Source of the DNA: JALEFZ01 sp964564415
GTDB taxonomy: Bacteria; Bacteroidota; Bacteroidia; J057
Length of the DNA: 64,000 bases
Reading direction: 5' to 3'
NCBI GenBank assembly: GCA_964564415.1
Contig: CAZMAV010000014.1
Span: 74,626-138,625 of the forward strand
The position numbers and the translations under genes are program-made. This document shows positions 1-7,226 of this stretch, in pieces. Below the pieces are notes generated by a model. That model was not told the DNA's origin. It worked only from the letters and a program-made list of their open reading frames with translations, and made no database searches. Within the stretch, counting starts at the first letter, position 1, and every line of letters begins with the position of its first letter.

Positions 1-321
1 CTCTTCCTGGATAATATCCGCCTGGAAGGTTCTTGCTCAGCCAGTGCAGTCAGCAATCTGCCCTCTAATCCTCCTTCCGGGGAAGTAACTGTATTCCCTA
101 ATCCCACACAGGGAAAGCTCAACCTCCAGCTTTCTTCCCCTGAAGCGGTAAATGTAAGGCTCTACAACCTTCTGGGAGAATCAGTGAGGACATGGAACTT
201 CAGCCAAAGTCAAGCCTCAAATACCATCCAACTTACCCTGGATGGAGTTTCAAAGGGTACGTATCTGATCAGAATAGAAGGAAAACAGACCCGCAGCCTG
301 AAAAAGATGATTAAATGGTAA
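1..321 (+). CDS. 3' end of a T9SS-secreted protein (type A sorting domain)
   Basis: The frame is open from the first base and ends with TAA at 319-321, so the start lies outside the window. The first visible residues (LFLDNIRLEGSC) resemble the last strand of a jelly-roll carbohydrate-binding or MAM-like domain. The last ~80 residues form a typical type IX secretion sorting domain: VFPNPTQGKLNLQL, then VRLYNLLGESV, then GTYLIRIEG and a basic end KKMIKW. In this family that tail is cut off at the cell surface after export across the outer membrane. The catalytic or binding part of the protein is not visible, so its substrate cannot be stated. It converges on the minus-strand gene ending at 362. 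Confidence 0.85.
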   Translation, partial: LFLDNIRLEGSCSASAVSNLPSNPPSGEVTVFPNPTQGKLNLQLSSPEAVNVRLYNLLGESVRTWNFSQSQASNTIQLTLDGVSKGTYLIRIEGKQTRSLKKMIKW

Positions 322-361
322 AAAAATCAGGTTATGGAATTTCTTCTGGCTAAAAATTATC

Positions 362-1009
362 CTATGGGGAGTAAGGCCTAGGGGGAGGGTAAATACGGGC
401 AGGAAAAACGCGGCTGATCTCCACATTGAGGGGGTGGACGACCAGAAGCCCGGACTGAGACGAATTCAGTGGGGCATCCATGCTTCGAAAATAGCTGAGG
501 GTAGTACTCAATGCCATGATCCAACCTTTACCCAACTGCCGATGAAAGCCCAATTCAAGGTATCCGTACCAGGCATCCTCCAGGGAAGGCCCCCCAGCCA
601 GGACGAAACTTCGTGGAGTGCCCAGGATTCCTCCTCCAGCAGAGATAAAAGGTCGGCTTTCGTCTTCGTAGCCAAAAAAGTACCGACTGAAAGCCAACAA
701 GCCTAAGGGGCCGGGTTGATAAAAATCGACCTGGTTTCCTATGGTTCCTACCTGAAGTTGATGATAGCTATGAATGCTCCCTCCTACCATCCACCTCTCC
801 TTTACGAAAAGGCCACCTACAATCCTGAATACAGCTCCAACGCGGGTACTGGGAGTGGGCATTTCGGTGGAAGAAAAACTAGCCGAAGCTACTCCCCCCA
901 GCATCCATCTGCCTGAATTAAAGAGAGAGGGCTGATAAGCACCATGCTCTTGGGCAAAAATAAAATGACCAAAAATAACAAACAGTAGGAAGCATTGTGT
1001 AGTTTTCAT
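362..1009 (-). CDS. exported outer-membrane beta-barrel-like protein
   Basis: I place the start at the ATG of MKTTQCFLLFVIFGHFIFAQ (1009), which gives a clean signal peptide ending at FAQ; the frame could extend five codons further upstream. The mature ~195 residues alternate short aromatic/glycine strands (GRWMLGGVASASFS, AVFRIVGGLFV, YFFGYEDESRPFISAGGG, YLELGFHRQLG) typical of small outer-membrane porin-like proteins of Bacteroidota. No enzymatic motif is visible. It stands alone, convergent with the upstream T9SS gene. The family and ligand are unknown to me; barrel topology is inferred from the strand pattern only. Confidence 0.6.
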   Translation of the reverse strand: MKTTQCFLLFVIFGHFIFAQEHGAYQPSLFNSGRWMLGGVASASFSSTEMPTPSTRVGAVFRIVGGLFVKERWMVGGSIHSYHQLQVGTIGNQVDFYQPGPLGLLAFSRYFFGYEDESRPFISAGGGILGTPRSFVLAGGPSLEDAWYGYLELGFHRQLGKGWIMALSTTLSYFRSMDAPLNSSQSGLLVVHPLNVEISRVFPARIYPPPRPYSP

Positions 1010-1203
1010 TTCATGTACAGTCAAAGGGATTGTCTGTAAATGATAAACAGATTTTACCAGGTTTGAGTTGTTGGAGTAATTTTTTTACCCTCTGAGGATG
1101 AGCAACGTCATTAGAATTGGAATTTCTCCTCAATATTTTCAAACTTGATACGACTACAAGTTATCTTTTGGGTAAACTCCCATTATAAACAAAAATATAT
1201 CTC

Positions 1204-2019
1204 ATGAATCGATCCAGAATATTAACCACCGCACTATTGGTATTTGGAGGTTTTCTCCTGCTGGTTTTGCTGACCTCCGGGACCTTTGTTACCATTGATG
1301 CCGGAGAAAGAGGAGTCGTCTTCCGTCCTTTTAGTGGCGGTCTTGACAAGGAAAAAGTCTACACCCCCGGATTTAACGTCATCGCTCCCTGGAATACCAT
1401 GTACAAGTACGATGTACGCGAGCATAGCCAGGAGGAGGAGATGGAGGTGCTTTCCAAGAATGCCCTGAACATCAAAATAGACGTAACTGTCCGTACCCGT
1501 CCTGACTTCAAAAAAATCGGGGCCCTTCACGAGGAATTTGGTACAGATTACCTTCGCACCCTGGTCAAGCCTGAAATTCGCTCCTCTGTCCGTGAAATCA
1601 TCGGTAAGTTTACCGAAGAGGAACTTTACTCCACCAAGCGCGATACCGTTACAAAATTGATCAAGGCAAACATAGAGAATGCGCTTTCGCAAAACCACGT
1701 CGTGCTGCGAGAAGTACTGATCCGCGACATTACCCTTCCTTCCAAAGTGAAGGAGGCTATTGAAACCAAGCTTGAAGCCGACCAGGAAGCTCAAAAATAC
1801 CAGTACCTCCTCCGTATGGAAAAACTTGAGGCTGAGCGTCAGATTACCCGAGCAAGAGGTAAGGCAGAAGCCAACCGTATCCTGAATGCGTCTCTGACAA
1901 AAAATATTCTTCGGGATAAGGGTATCGAAGCCACCATGAAGCTGGCAGAATCACCCAACTCCAAAACTGTTATTGTAGGTTCAGGCGAAAGTGGATTGCC
2001 CCTCATTTTGGGCAATTAA
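1204..2019 (+). CDS. prohibitin / SPFH (Band 7) family membrane protein
   Basis: A protein of 271 residues with one N-terminal membrane segment (about residues 7-27, ILTTALLVFGGFLLLVLL) followed by the prohibitin-type SPFH domain: TIDAGERGVVFRPFSGG, YTPGFNVIAPW and VTVRTRPDF, then a helical region EALE/KLEADQEAQKYQYLLRMEKLEAERQITRARGKAEA split across about residues 190-225. This arrangement matches eukaryotic prohibitins and their Bacteroidota relatives, which form ring-shaped membrane scaffolds. The start ATG at 1204 follows an A-rich leader. The gene is monocistronic and ends in a strong terminator. The specific partner (for example an FtsH-type protease) is not visible here. Confidence 0.88.
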   Translation: MNRSRILTTALLVFGGFLLLVLLTSGTFVTIDAGERGVVFRPFSGGLDKEKVYTPGFNVIAPWNTMYKYDVREHSQEEEMEVLSKNALNIKIDVTVRTRPDFKKIGALHEEFGTDYLRTLVKPEIRSSVREIIGKFTEEELYSTKRDTVTKLIKANIENALSQNHVVLREVLIRDITLPSKVKEAIETKLEADQEAQKYQYLLRMEKLEAERQITRARGKAEANRILNASLTKNILRDKGIEATMKLAESPNSKTVIVGSGESGLPLILGN

Positions 2020-2044
2020 TAAGCCACCACATACCATTTACAAG

Positions 2045-2079
2045 GGCAGGTTCATCTCTTTGAACCTGTCTTTTTTTAC
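2045..2079 (+). terminator. intrinsic terminator after the prohibitin gene
   Basis: Perfect 8-bp stem CAGGTTCA (2047-2054) and TGAACCTG (2061-2068) with a 6-nt loop, followed by TC and a run of seven T. It lies 27 bases after the prohibitin stop codon. Confidence 0.9.
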
Positions 2080-2160
2080 TTCAAGATGTTTAAGAAGAAA
2101 AGCGAAGTTCTTGGCTTAAGTTTTAAGGTCATTCTGTATAATGGTTATCCGCTACCATAG

Positions 2161-2819
2161 CTAGGGTTTCCAATGATGGCTTACAGGGGTACTCACCAGA
2201 GGGTCAAACAAGGATTCTTTGAAGTAGGGTCGGTTTTGTTTGTAACAAAATTCATTGAGATAGTTTGGCAGATATGTATCACTTATACTATGATAAATTC
2301 CTAAGAACCATCTCTTTGCGTTTGAAATCATGACATGAACCCTAGGAAGTAGCCTGTCTGCCGAAATCTGTAATTGAGTCAAATGGTAAGGAGTAGGCTT
2401 GGCAAAAGTATCCTTGAATAAGGAGAGTGATTGGGCTCCATCGGTGATCACTTCGGCCTCTCTATCAATCTGGGCCTGGGTTTCCACATCAACAGGCCCT
2501 GGTTTTCGATGAGGGCTATACTTTTTTTATCCCCCTGCTTTACTTCCTCAGATTCTATCAGGACCAGGACCGTAGCCTGAACCTGAGAGCCTTTGCCTCG
2601 TTTCCTTGGTTGATCCTCATCAGGAGGATCTTCGGGGACTATTCTGAAAAAACCTTCATCGAGTTCGACGACCGATTCGAGCTTGTATTGGGCATCTTGC
2701 TGACCCCTAACCGAGCGTAACTTATAAAGCAACTCTCAGATAGGTTGATAGCGTTTATGGCCTAACTGACATTGGAGTTCAAGAGCGAAAAAGCTTTTTT
2801 TGTTCATCATATCCCAAGT
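2161..2819 (-). pseudogene. decayed IS1595 (ISXO2-like) transposase
   Basis: Two overlapping minus-strand frames read as one ISXO2-type transposase. The segment from 2819 gives NKKSFFALELQCQLGHKRYQPI, then an in-frame TGA at 2736-2738 exactly where the family has Trp, then ELLYKLRSV and the DDE-domain segment VVELDEGFF and GKGSQVQATVLVLIESE. Near 2490-2505 the frame shifts, and the downstream frame continues EAEVITDGAQSLSLFKDTF, HVMISNAKRWFLGIYHSIS and YLNEFCYKQNRPYF to a stop at 2161. The N-terminal zinc-ribbon half is missing, no intact inverted repeats were recognised, and the element cannot be autonomous. It is a fossil insertion between the prohibitin gene and the signalling operon. Confidence 0.85.
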
Positions 2820-2986
2820 TTAAGCCAGCCTAAAGTTCAGGCTGCAATCCAACGGGAAAAAATTGAGCCGAATGAAGCATCCATGCTAAAGCGGTTCGGG
2901 AAATTTTCAATCAGCAATCCCTTCCGTTTGCAGGTAATGCCTACTTTATGGGTTAAGCAAGTTTAATTTATGAAATATTCAACGTG

Positions 2987-3012
2987 GAGCCGCTATGTCG
3001 GCTCTTTTTGTT
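2987..3012 (+). terminator. terminator-like hairpin
   Basis: GAGCCG (2987-2992) and CGGCTC (2999-3004) form a perfect 6-bp stem around a 6-nt loop, followed directly by TTTTTG. No gene was identified upstream on this strand, so it may be a relic. Confidence 0.55.
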
Positions 3013-3515
3013 TATCAAATAGATAATGGCTTTTTGGAAAAAGCGGTATAGGAAGTTGTATCAAAAAAAGTATCTGATTTTTTTCAAAATTCCTCTAAGA
3101 ATATTTCTTAAGGAAGACTACTCTTTTTACTTGAATTATCTAAAGGACTTTCAAGTTCTTCACAATAAATCAAGTGGTAAATTATATGACATGAGGTAAA
3201 ACCAGCTTCTTATAGAAGCTTCACAGGTGATAATCAGGCCTTTGTACAAAGCCGTCATTTCGTCCCATTGAATACCTATTTTAAGACGAAAAATTATCAA
3301 TTGTATACTTTTCATCTAGATTTACTGGTTCGAGAGCCTTGATTATCTTGACTCATATGTACCAAAATATCGCGTTCTATGGGACCTTTGCTTAAAATGC
3401 CCATTGTTTTAGTAATTTAGGGTGTTGCAACCACTAAGTCACTCGCTTTGAGCATTTTCTTTCTTTAGACAACTTAGTTCTAAAGCGAGAAGGTGGATAA
3501 GCCAAACAAGATTAT

Positions 3516-3558
3516 GAAAAATCATCCCTTATTTTTATTGAATGGGTGATTTTTTTAT
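3516..3558 (+). terminator. weak terminator-like hairpin
   Basis: AAATCATCCC (about 3519-3528) pairs with GGGTGATTT (3544-3552) with one bulge and is followed by a T-rich run. It lies in the gene-free interval upstream of the phosphatase operon. Confidence 0.4.
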
Positions 3559-3659
3559 TTGAAAGTATGGGCCCAAACCTTAGTTTAAATCCTTAATTGA
3601 TGTTCAAAGGCAGGAATTCAAACTCCTTACTTTCTATAATTCTCTTTAAATAAAAAGTT

Positions 3660-3667
3660 TAGATTTG
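3660..3667 (+). promoter_or_regulatory. possible -7 element (TAGATTTG)
   Basis: TAGATTTG fits the Bacteroidota -7 consensus TAnnTTTG, but no clear TTG sits 17-23 bases upstream. It overlaps the only plausible start codon (TTG at 3665), so if it is real the phosphatase start must lie further downstream. Treat it as tentative. Confidence 0.3.
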
Positions 3668-5743
3668 CGTCCTAGGCTCCTTAATGGCATTCTACTATTT
3701 ACTGCCCTTCTTTTGTGGCTGGGGGTGCTGGGTTTGCGTATTTTTGACCAAGGGCTAAGAATTTTCCCCAACCTGGAGGAAGGCACCCAGATGATCGGGG
3801 GCAACCTATACAACTTCCTATTTGCTGGGCTCAACCTAACGCTTGGGATTTTTTTCCACAGAATTTTCAAGAGGATCAACAAACTGGAAGTCTCGGTCCT
3901 CATGTGGAGACTCTTCATGATTGGCATGGTTGGTGTGGTCCTCATTATGCTCATCAGCTTCATCAATCGAAGCATAGCAGGAGCTACACTTTACCGCTAT
4001 ATTGTCCAGATTTTTTATATGCTGGGCTATCTTGCCATTTCGATCTTTTTTCTTTCTGCCACCTTTATCTATAAGCGCTTTATTTTTTACCCAAGGACTA
4101 AGCGCAAGATTCAGCTCTGGAAAGTCCTGCTTGGATTACTAGGCCTTGCACTTGTCTATGAGACCGAAGCCGTCTACCGTATTTTTCCGGCCTTCCCCCT
4201 CAATACCCTATTGATTATTGCCTATTTGGCCTTCCTTGCTGTCACATTGGTACTCTCTACCAATGTGAGATGGTCGGCCTACCTCAATTTTAATCAAAAA
4301 CTGAGGGTGCTCGGACTTTTGGGCCTCATCATGCTGGTGATTTCGACCTTTTTGATCGCCATTTTTAGGCTCCCTGTACAGCTCAGCCTCAGCAATGAAA
4401 TTCAGCTTCCCATTTTCCTGTCCATGCTCATCGCCTTTGCGGTGATCTATTCCATATTTGCTGTCCTCTTCCTCTTTTTCAATTTGCCCGCAACTTCTGT
4501 ATTTGAAAGAGAGAGCGTAGAAATCGCCTCGTTCAGCAACATCAACCAAGCTATACAGTCCAACCTTGACTTCAGCGAAATCCTTACCAACCTTCTCAAT
4601 GGGAGCATCATGGCTTCTAATGCGGATGGGGGCTGGATCGAACTGATCGATCGGGAAAGTGGAGAAATCCAGGTAAAACTGGAAGAAAGCATCAGTTCTT
4701 CTGAGCGAAATAAAATCAACCGTGGACATCAGGTCACACATCAGGTGCTGGAATCCAAGGCTCCCTTTTTGGTACAAAATCTCCACCGCCACCGCTCCTT
4801 CAAAGGCTACGAAGGGCAGTACCGCTGCATGTTGGCCGTTCCTATCCTCTCCAATTCACAAAATTACGGAGCTGTTTTCGTTGTCAATGAATTGGCAGCC
4901 TCTATAGAGGATGTAACCGAAGACCTGCTCAGGACCTTTGCCGAACAGGCAGGAATAGCCCTTGAAAATGCCGAATTGATCAAGGAGTCCATAGAAATGG
5001 AGCGCTACAGAGAGCAGTTAAAAATCGCCAAGGAAGTACAAAACCAACTGCTTCCCAGTAAGCTCCCAAGTACTGCAAAGGTAGAATTCATCGCCAAAAG
5101 CGAAACGGCCTATGAGGTGGGGGGAGATTACTTCGACGTGGTCCAGCATGAGGAAGAAGTCTTTCGGGTAGCCATCGGTGATATTTCTGGTAAGGGGACC
5201 ATCGCAGCCTTTTACATGGCAGAAATAAAGGGAATCTTCCATGCCCTGACCCACCTGGATATGGGGGTCCGCGAATTTATCGTCCAGGCCAACCGGGCGC
5301 TTTCTGAGTGTATGCGCCACGGTTTTTTTATGAGCCTTTCTTACCTGGAAATTAGGACAGATGAAAAGACCGTCGAACTGGTACGAGCCGGTCACTGCCC
5401 TACATTCCACTACAGAGCCGCAGAGGATGAGATTCACATGCTCCGTGAAGGAACCCTGGGGCTGGGCATTGTCCGTAATGATTCTTACGCCGATTATGTC
5501 AAGGATATTCATAAATTTCCTTACCAATCCGGCGATTTTCTCGTTCTATACACGGATGGTATCCTCGAAGCCCGAAATGCCGAGGGAGAAGAATATGGAT
5601 ATGAAAGGCTGGAAGATGAGATTCGGAGAGGAAAAGAAGGAGATGCAGAAGATGTGGCTGCATCTATTGTTCGCTCAGTCAAGTCTTTTTCCCGACCAGA
5701 ACTGGATGATGACTATACAGTTCTGATTATCAGGTTTCCCTAA
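3665..5743 (+). CDS. membrane-bound GAF-PP2C (SpoIIE/RsbU-type) serine phosphatase
   Basis: A protein of 692 residues. The first ~285 are hydrophobic, with about seven to eight membrane segments. A GAF-like sensor domain follows (about 290-440, GGWIELIDRESGEI to AGIALENAELI), then a short coiled linker with LKIAKEVQNQLLPSKLP, the hallmark preceding RsbU-type phosphatase domains. The C-terminal PP2C domain (about 470-692) carries metal-binding acidic motifs: VGGDYFDV, IGDISGKG, YTDGILEARN and DDDYTVLII. In the family it dephosphorylates an STAS-domain antagonist, and that protein and its kinase follow in the same operon. No ATG exists near the N-terminus; the first possible start is TTG at 3665, so the start is uncertain. 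The signal sensed is unknown. Confidence 0.88.
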   Translation: MRPRLLNGILLFTALLLWLGVLGLRIFDQGLRIFPNLEEGTQMIGGNLYNFLFAGLNLTLGIFFHRIFKRINKLEVSVLMWRLFMIGMVGVVLIMLISFINRSIAGATLYRYIVQIFYMLGYLAISIFFLSATFIYKRFIFYPRTKRKIQLWKVLLGLLGLALVYETEAVYRIFPAFPLNTLLIIAYLAFLAVTLVLSTNVRWSAYLNFNQKLRVLGLLGLIMLVISTFLIAIFRLPVQLSLSNEIQLPIFLSMLIAFAVIYSIFAVLFLFFNLPATSVFERESVEIASFSNINQAIQSNLDFSEILTNLLNGSIMASNADGGWIELIDRESGEIQVKLEESISSSERNKINRGHQVTHQVLESKAPFLVQNLHRHRSFKGYEGQYRCMLAVPILSNSQNYGAVFVVNELAASIEDVTEDLLRTFAEQAGIALENAELIKESIEMERYREQLKIAKEVQNQLLPSKLPSTAKVEFIAKSETAYEVGGDYFDVVQHEEEVFRVAIGDISGKGTIAAFYMAEIKGIFHALTHLDMGVREFIVQANRALSECMRHGFFMSLSYLEIRTDEKTVELVRAGHCPTFHYRAAEDEIHMLREGTLGLGIVRNDSYADYVKDIHKFPYQSGDFLVLYTDGILEARNAEGEEYGYERLEDEIRRGKEGDAEDVAASIVRSVKSFSRPELDDDYTVLIIRFP

Positions 5744-5780
5744 AACAAAAAGCAAGAAAGAACCGTAAACATAAGAGAAA

Positions 5781-6137
5781 ATGGATATTGAACAAAGGTT
5801 GCACGATCACTGTGATTATGTAACATTGATTCCAGCAGGCGAACTTGACGCCAATTCCTCGGTGTACCTGGATCAAAAGGTTCGAGACCTCATCGACAAT
5901 CGCAAAGTCAATATTCATGTTCAGATGGATCGCATTGGCTACATCTCGAGCGCTGGCTTGGGAGTTTTTATTTCTTATGTAGAAGAATTGTCAGGGCACC
6001 AGGGAAAGTTTGTCCTTACCCATCTGCCCGACAATGTTTATGAAGTTTTTACTATTCTAGGCTTACATCAATTGGATAACCTGGTTTTGGTTAAAGATGA
6101 CATCGATCCGTGTTCAATTTTTAAGGGAAAGGAATGA
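5781..6137 (+). CDS. STAS-domain anti-sigma-factor antagonist (RsbV/SpoIIAA-like)
   Basis: A single STAS domain of 118 residues. The conserved phosphorylation segment is DRIGYISSAGLGVFI near residues 50-64, where the second Ser of YISSAG is the residue phosphorylated by RsbW-type kinases and released by RsbU-type phosphatases. The gene begins 38 bases after the phosphatase and its stop overlaps the next gene's start by four bases, so the three are co-translated. It is the switch protein of the module: unphosphorylated it should bind the kinase or another target. The final effector (sigma factor or other partner) is not encoded here. Confidence 0.92.
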   Translation: MDIEQRLHDHCDYVTLIPAGELDANSSVYLDQKVRDLIDNRKVNIHVQMDRIGYISSAGLGVFISYVEELSGHQGKFVLTHLPDNVYEVFTILGLHQLDNLVLVKDDIDPCSIFKGKE

Positions 6138-6562
6138 GAGCATATCTAAGAGTAAGGTGTAATAAGAGCTATCTGGCGACCATCAGGGAATTTGTAAAAT
6201 CCCGATTATCCGATCTTGAGGTCAATGGCAACATTTCCAGTCAGATCGTCTTAGCTGTAGATGAGGCCTGCGCCAATTGTATGATACACCAACATCAGTG
6301 CGATGATTACTCTACCATAGAAGTGTCTATTTATAGAGAAGACGATACCTTATACAGTGAGATTAAAGATACTGGAAAAGCCTTCCCCATAGATCGTTAT
6401 CAACCTCAAAGTCCTCAGGAAATACTCAAAAAACGCGGCAAAGGAGGGTTTGGAATTAATTTGATCCATCATATCATGGATGAAATCAAAGTAGAAGAAA
6501 AAAGAGATTATTTTATTTATAGATTTGGTAAAAATGTAAACCCAAAGCCTGCCCAGGCCTAA
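6134..6562 (+). CDS. RsbW-like serine kinase / anti-sigma factor (GHKL ATPase)
   Basis: A 142-residue histidine-kinase-like ATPase domain. The N box is AVDEACANCMIHQ (about residues 50-62), the G1 box is IKDTGKAFP and the G2 box is GKGGFGINLIHHIMDE. These are the ATP-binding landmarks of RsbW/SpoIIAB kinases that phosphorylate the STAS partner. The ATG overlaps the STAS stop by four bases (6134-6137). With the phosphatase and STAS protein it makes a complete partner-switching set. No sigma factor is adjacent, so the output may be a distant sigma factor or, as in several Bacteroidota and cyanobacterial systems, a non-sigma target (inference). A hairpin terminator follows. Confidence 0.9.
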   Translation: MRAYLRVRCNKSYLATIREFVKSRLSDLEVNGNISSQIVLAVDEACANCMIHQHQCDDYSTIEVSIYREDDTLYSEIKDTGKAFPIDRYQPQSPQEILKKRGKGGFGINLIHHIMDEIKVEEKRDYFIYRFGKNVNPKPAQA

Positions 6563-6567
6563 GACTT

Positions 6568-6592
6568 AAAATCCCGCACAGGGATTTTCTCG
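6568..6592 (+). terminator. terminator of the partner-switching operon
   Basis: AAAATCCC (6568-6575), five-base loop GCACA, GGGATTTT (6581-6588). The stem is perfect and ends in T residues. It begins 6 bases after the kinase stop codon. Confidence 0.8.
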
Positions 6593-6723
6593 TTTCTAAC
6601 AAAAAATTTTCTACACCTCCCAGCTACCAAGACCTTACTTCAAGAAAAAAGGAAATAAACCCCTCATTGGGACCTACTCCCTTATAACTTCATTTCAAAC
6701 GACTTCTCCTACCCTTCCTAATC

Positions 6724-7107
6724 CTAAAATTGCCTTGTCCTGAGCATGACAAGGGTACAGGCAATCACGGGCTCTATGTTATTCTCCTCTAACAAGCGAA
6801 TCAAGGTAGGATTTTCCGTACCTGGATTAAAAATCACCCGACGGGGATTAAGGTTGATGATCCACTCATAATATTCCTCCTGTCGCTTTGGGTTCAGGTA
6901 AAGGGTCAGGGTGTCTACCTTCTCCCCTTCAAAAAGATTCCTGTCTTTTTCAATTTCTACCCCCTTCACCTCTCCTTTTCTCAGTCCCAATGCCAGTATA
7001 GGATGCTCGTATTCTTTCAACATGTGAATGGCTCGGTTCGAGTATCGGTAGGGGTTAGTAGAAGCACCTAAGACCAGGGTTGTTTTTTTATCTGTAAGGA
7101 TATTCAT
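6724..7107 (-). CDS. CoA-binding domain protein (YccU-like)
   Basis: A small Rossmann-fold protein of 127 residues. I choose the ATG at 7107 (MNILTDKKTTLVLGAS) because the CoA-binding fold begins right there; the longer reading frame upstream has no family match. Visible landmarks are TTLVLGASTNPYRYSNRAI (the nucleotide-binding loop), ALGLRKGEVKGVEI, YLNPKRQEEYYEWI and IFNPGTENPTLIRLLEEN. The family binds CoA or a related nucleotide, but its cellular role is not established. It lies downstream of clpC on the same strand but is separated by a strong terminator, so it is probably transcribed alone. Confidence 0.85.
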   Translation of the reverse strand: MNILTDKKTTLVLGASTNPYRYSNRAIHMLKEYEHPILALGLRKGEVKGVEIEKDRNLFEGEKVDTLTLYLNPKRQEEYYEWIINLNPRRVIFNPGTENPTLIRLLEENNIEPVIACTLVMLRTRQF

Positions 7108-7159
7108 TCTAAATTGATTTTGTATAAATATAAACTTGTAAGTCCCCCTTATTTGTTGG

Positions 7160-7201
7160 GTAAAAAACAAATCAAGGGGAAAGTGGATATCCACTTTCCC
7201 C
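7160..7201 (-). terminator. clpC terminator with a 26-bp perfect palindrome
   Basis: Positions 7176-7201 form an uninterrupted perfect palindrome (GGGGAAAGTGGAT and its complement). Read on the minus strand it is followed by TTGATTTGTTTTTTA, giving an intrinsic terminator just after the clpC stop. Confidence 0.85.
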
Positions 7202-7226
7202 TGAATAAGGTTCTACTTCAGAAAGT

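Larger units (their letters stand above)
2820..3664. other. AT-rich gene-free interval
   Basis: About 850 bases, clearly more AT-rich than the surroundings, with no frame that I can support as a gene. It contains two hairpins (listed separately). A few short stretches look faintly coding on the minus strand, for example a 26-codon frame beginning MGILSKGPIERDILVHM whose ATG lies near 3400, but none is long or recognisable. It may be decayed DNA left by the neighbouring insertion element. Confidence 0.5.

Noticed and set aside
2772..2966. Plus-strand 64-codon frame next to the ISXO2 remnant
   Set aside because: Much of it is the complement of the decayed transposase (KKSFFALELQ); no family match and no start context.
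3421..3440. GTTGCAAC in the gap before the phosphatase as a third metal operator
   Set aside because: It is only a short half-like palindrome without the spaced TGCAAC...GTTGCA arrangement of the two real copies, and no metal gene is near.
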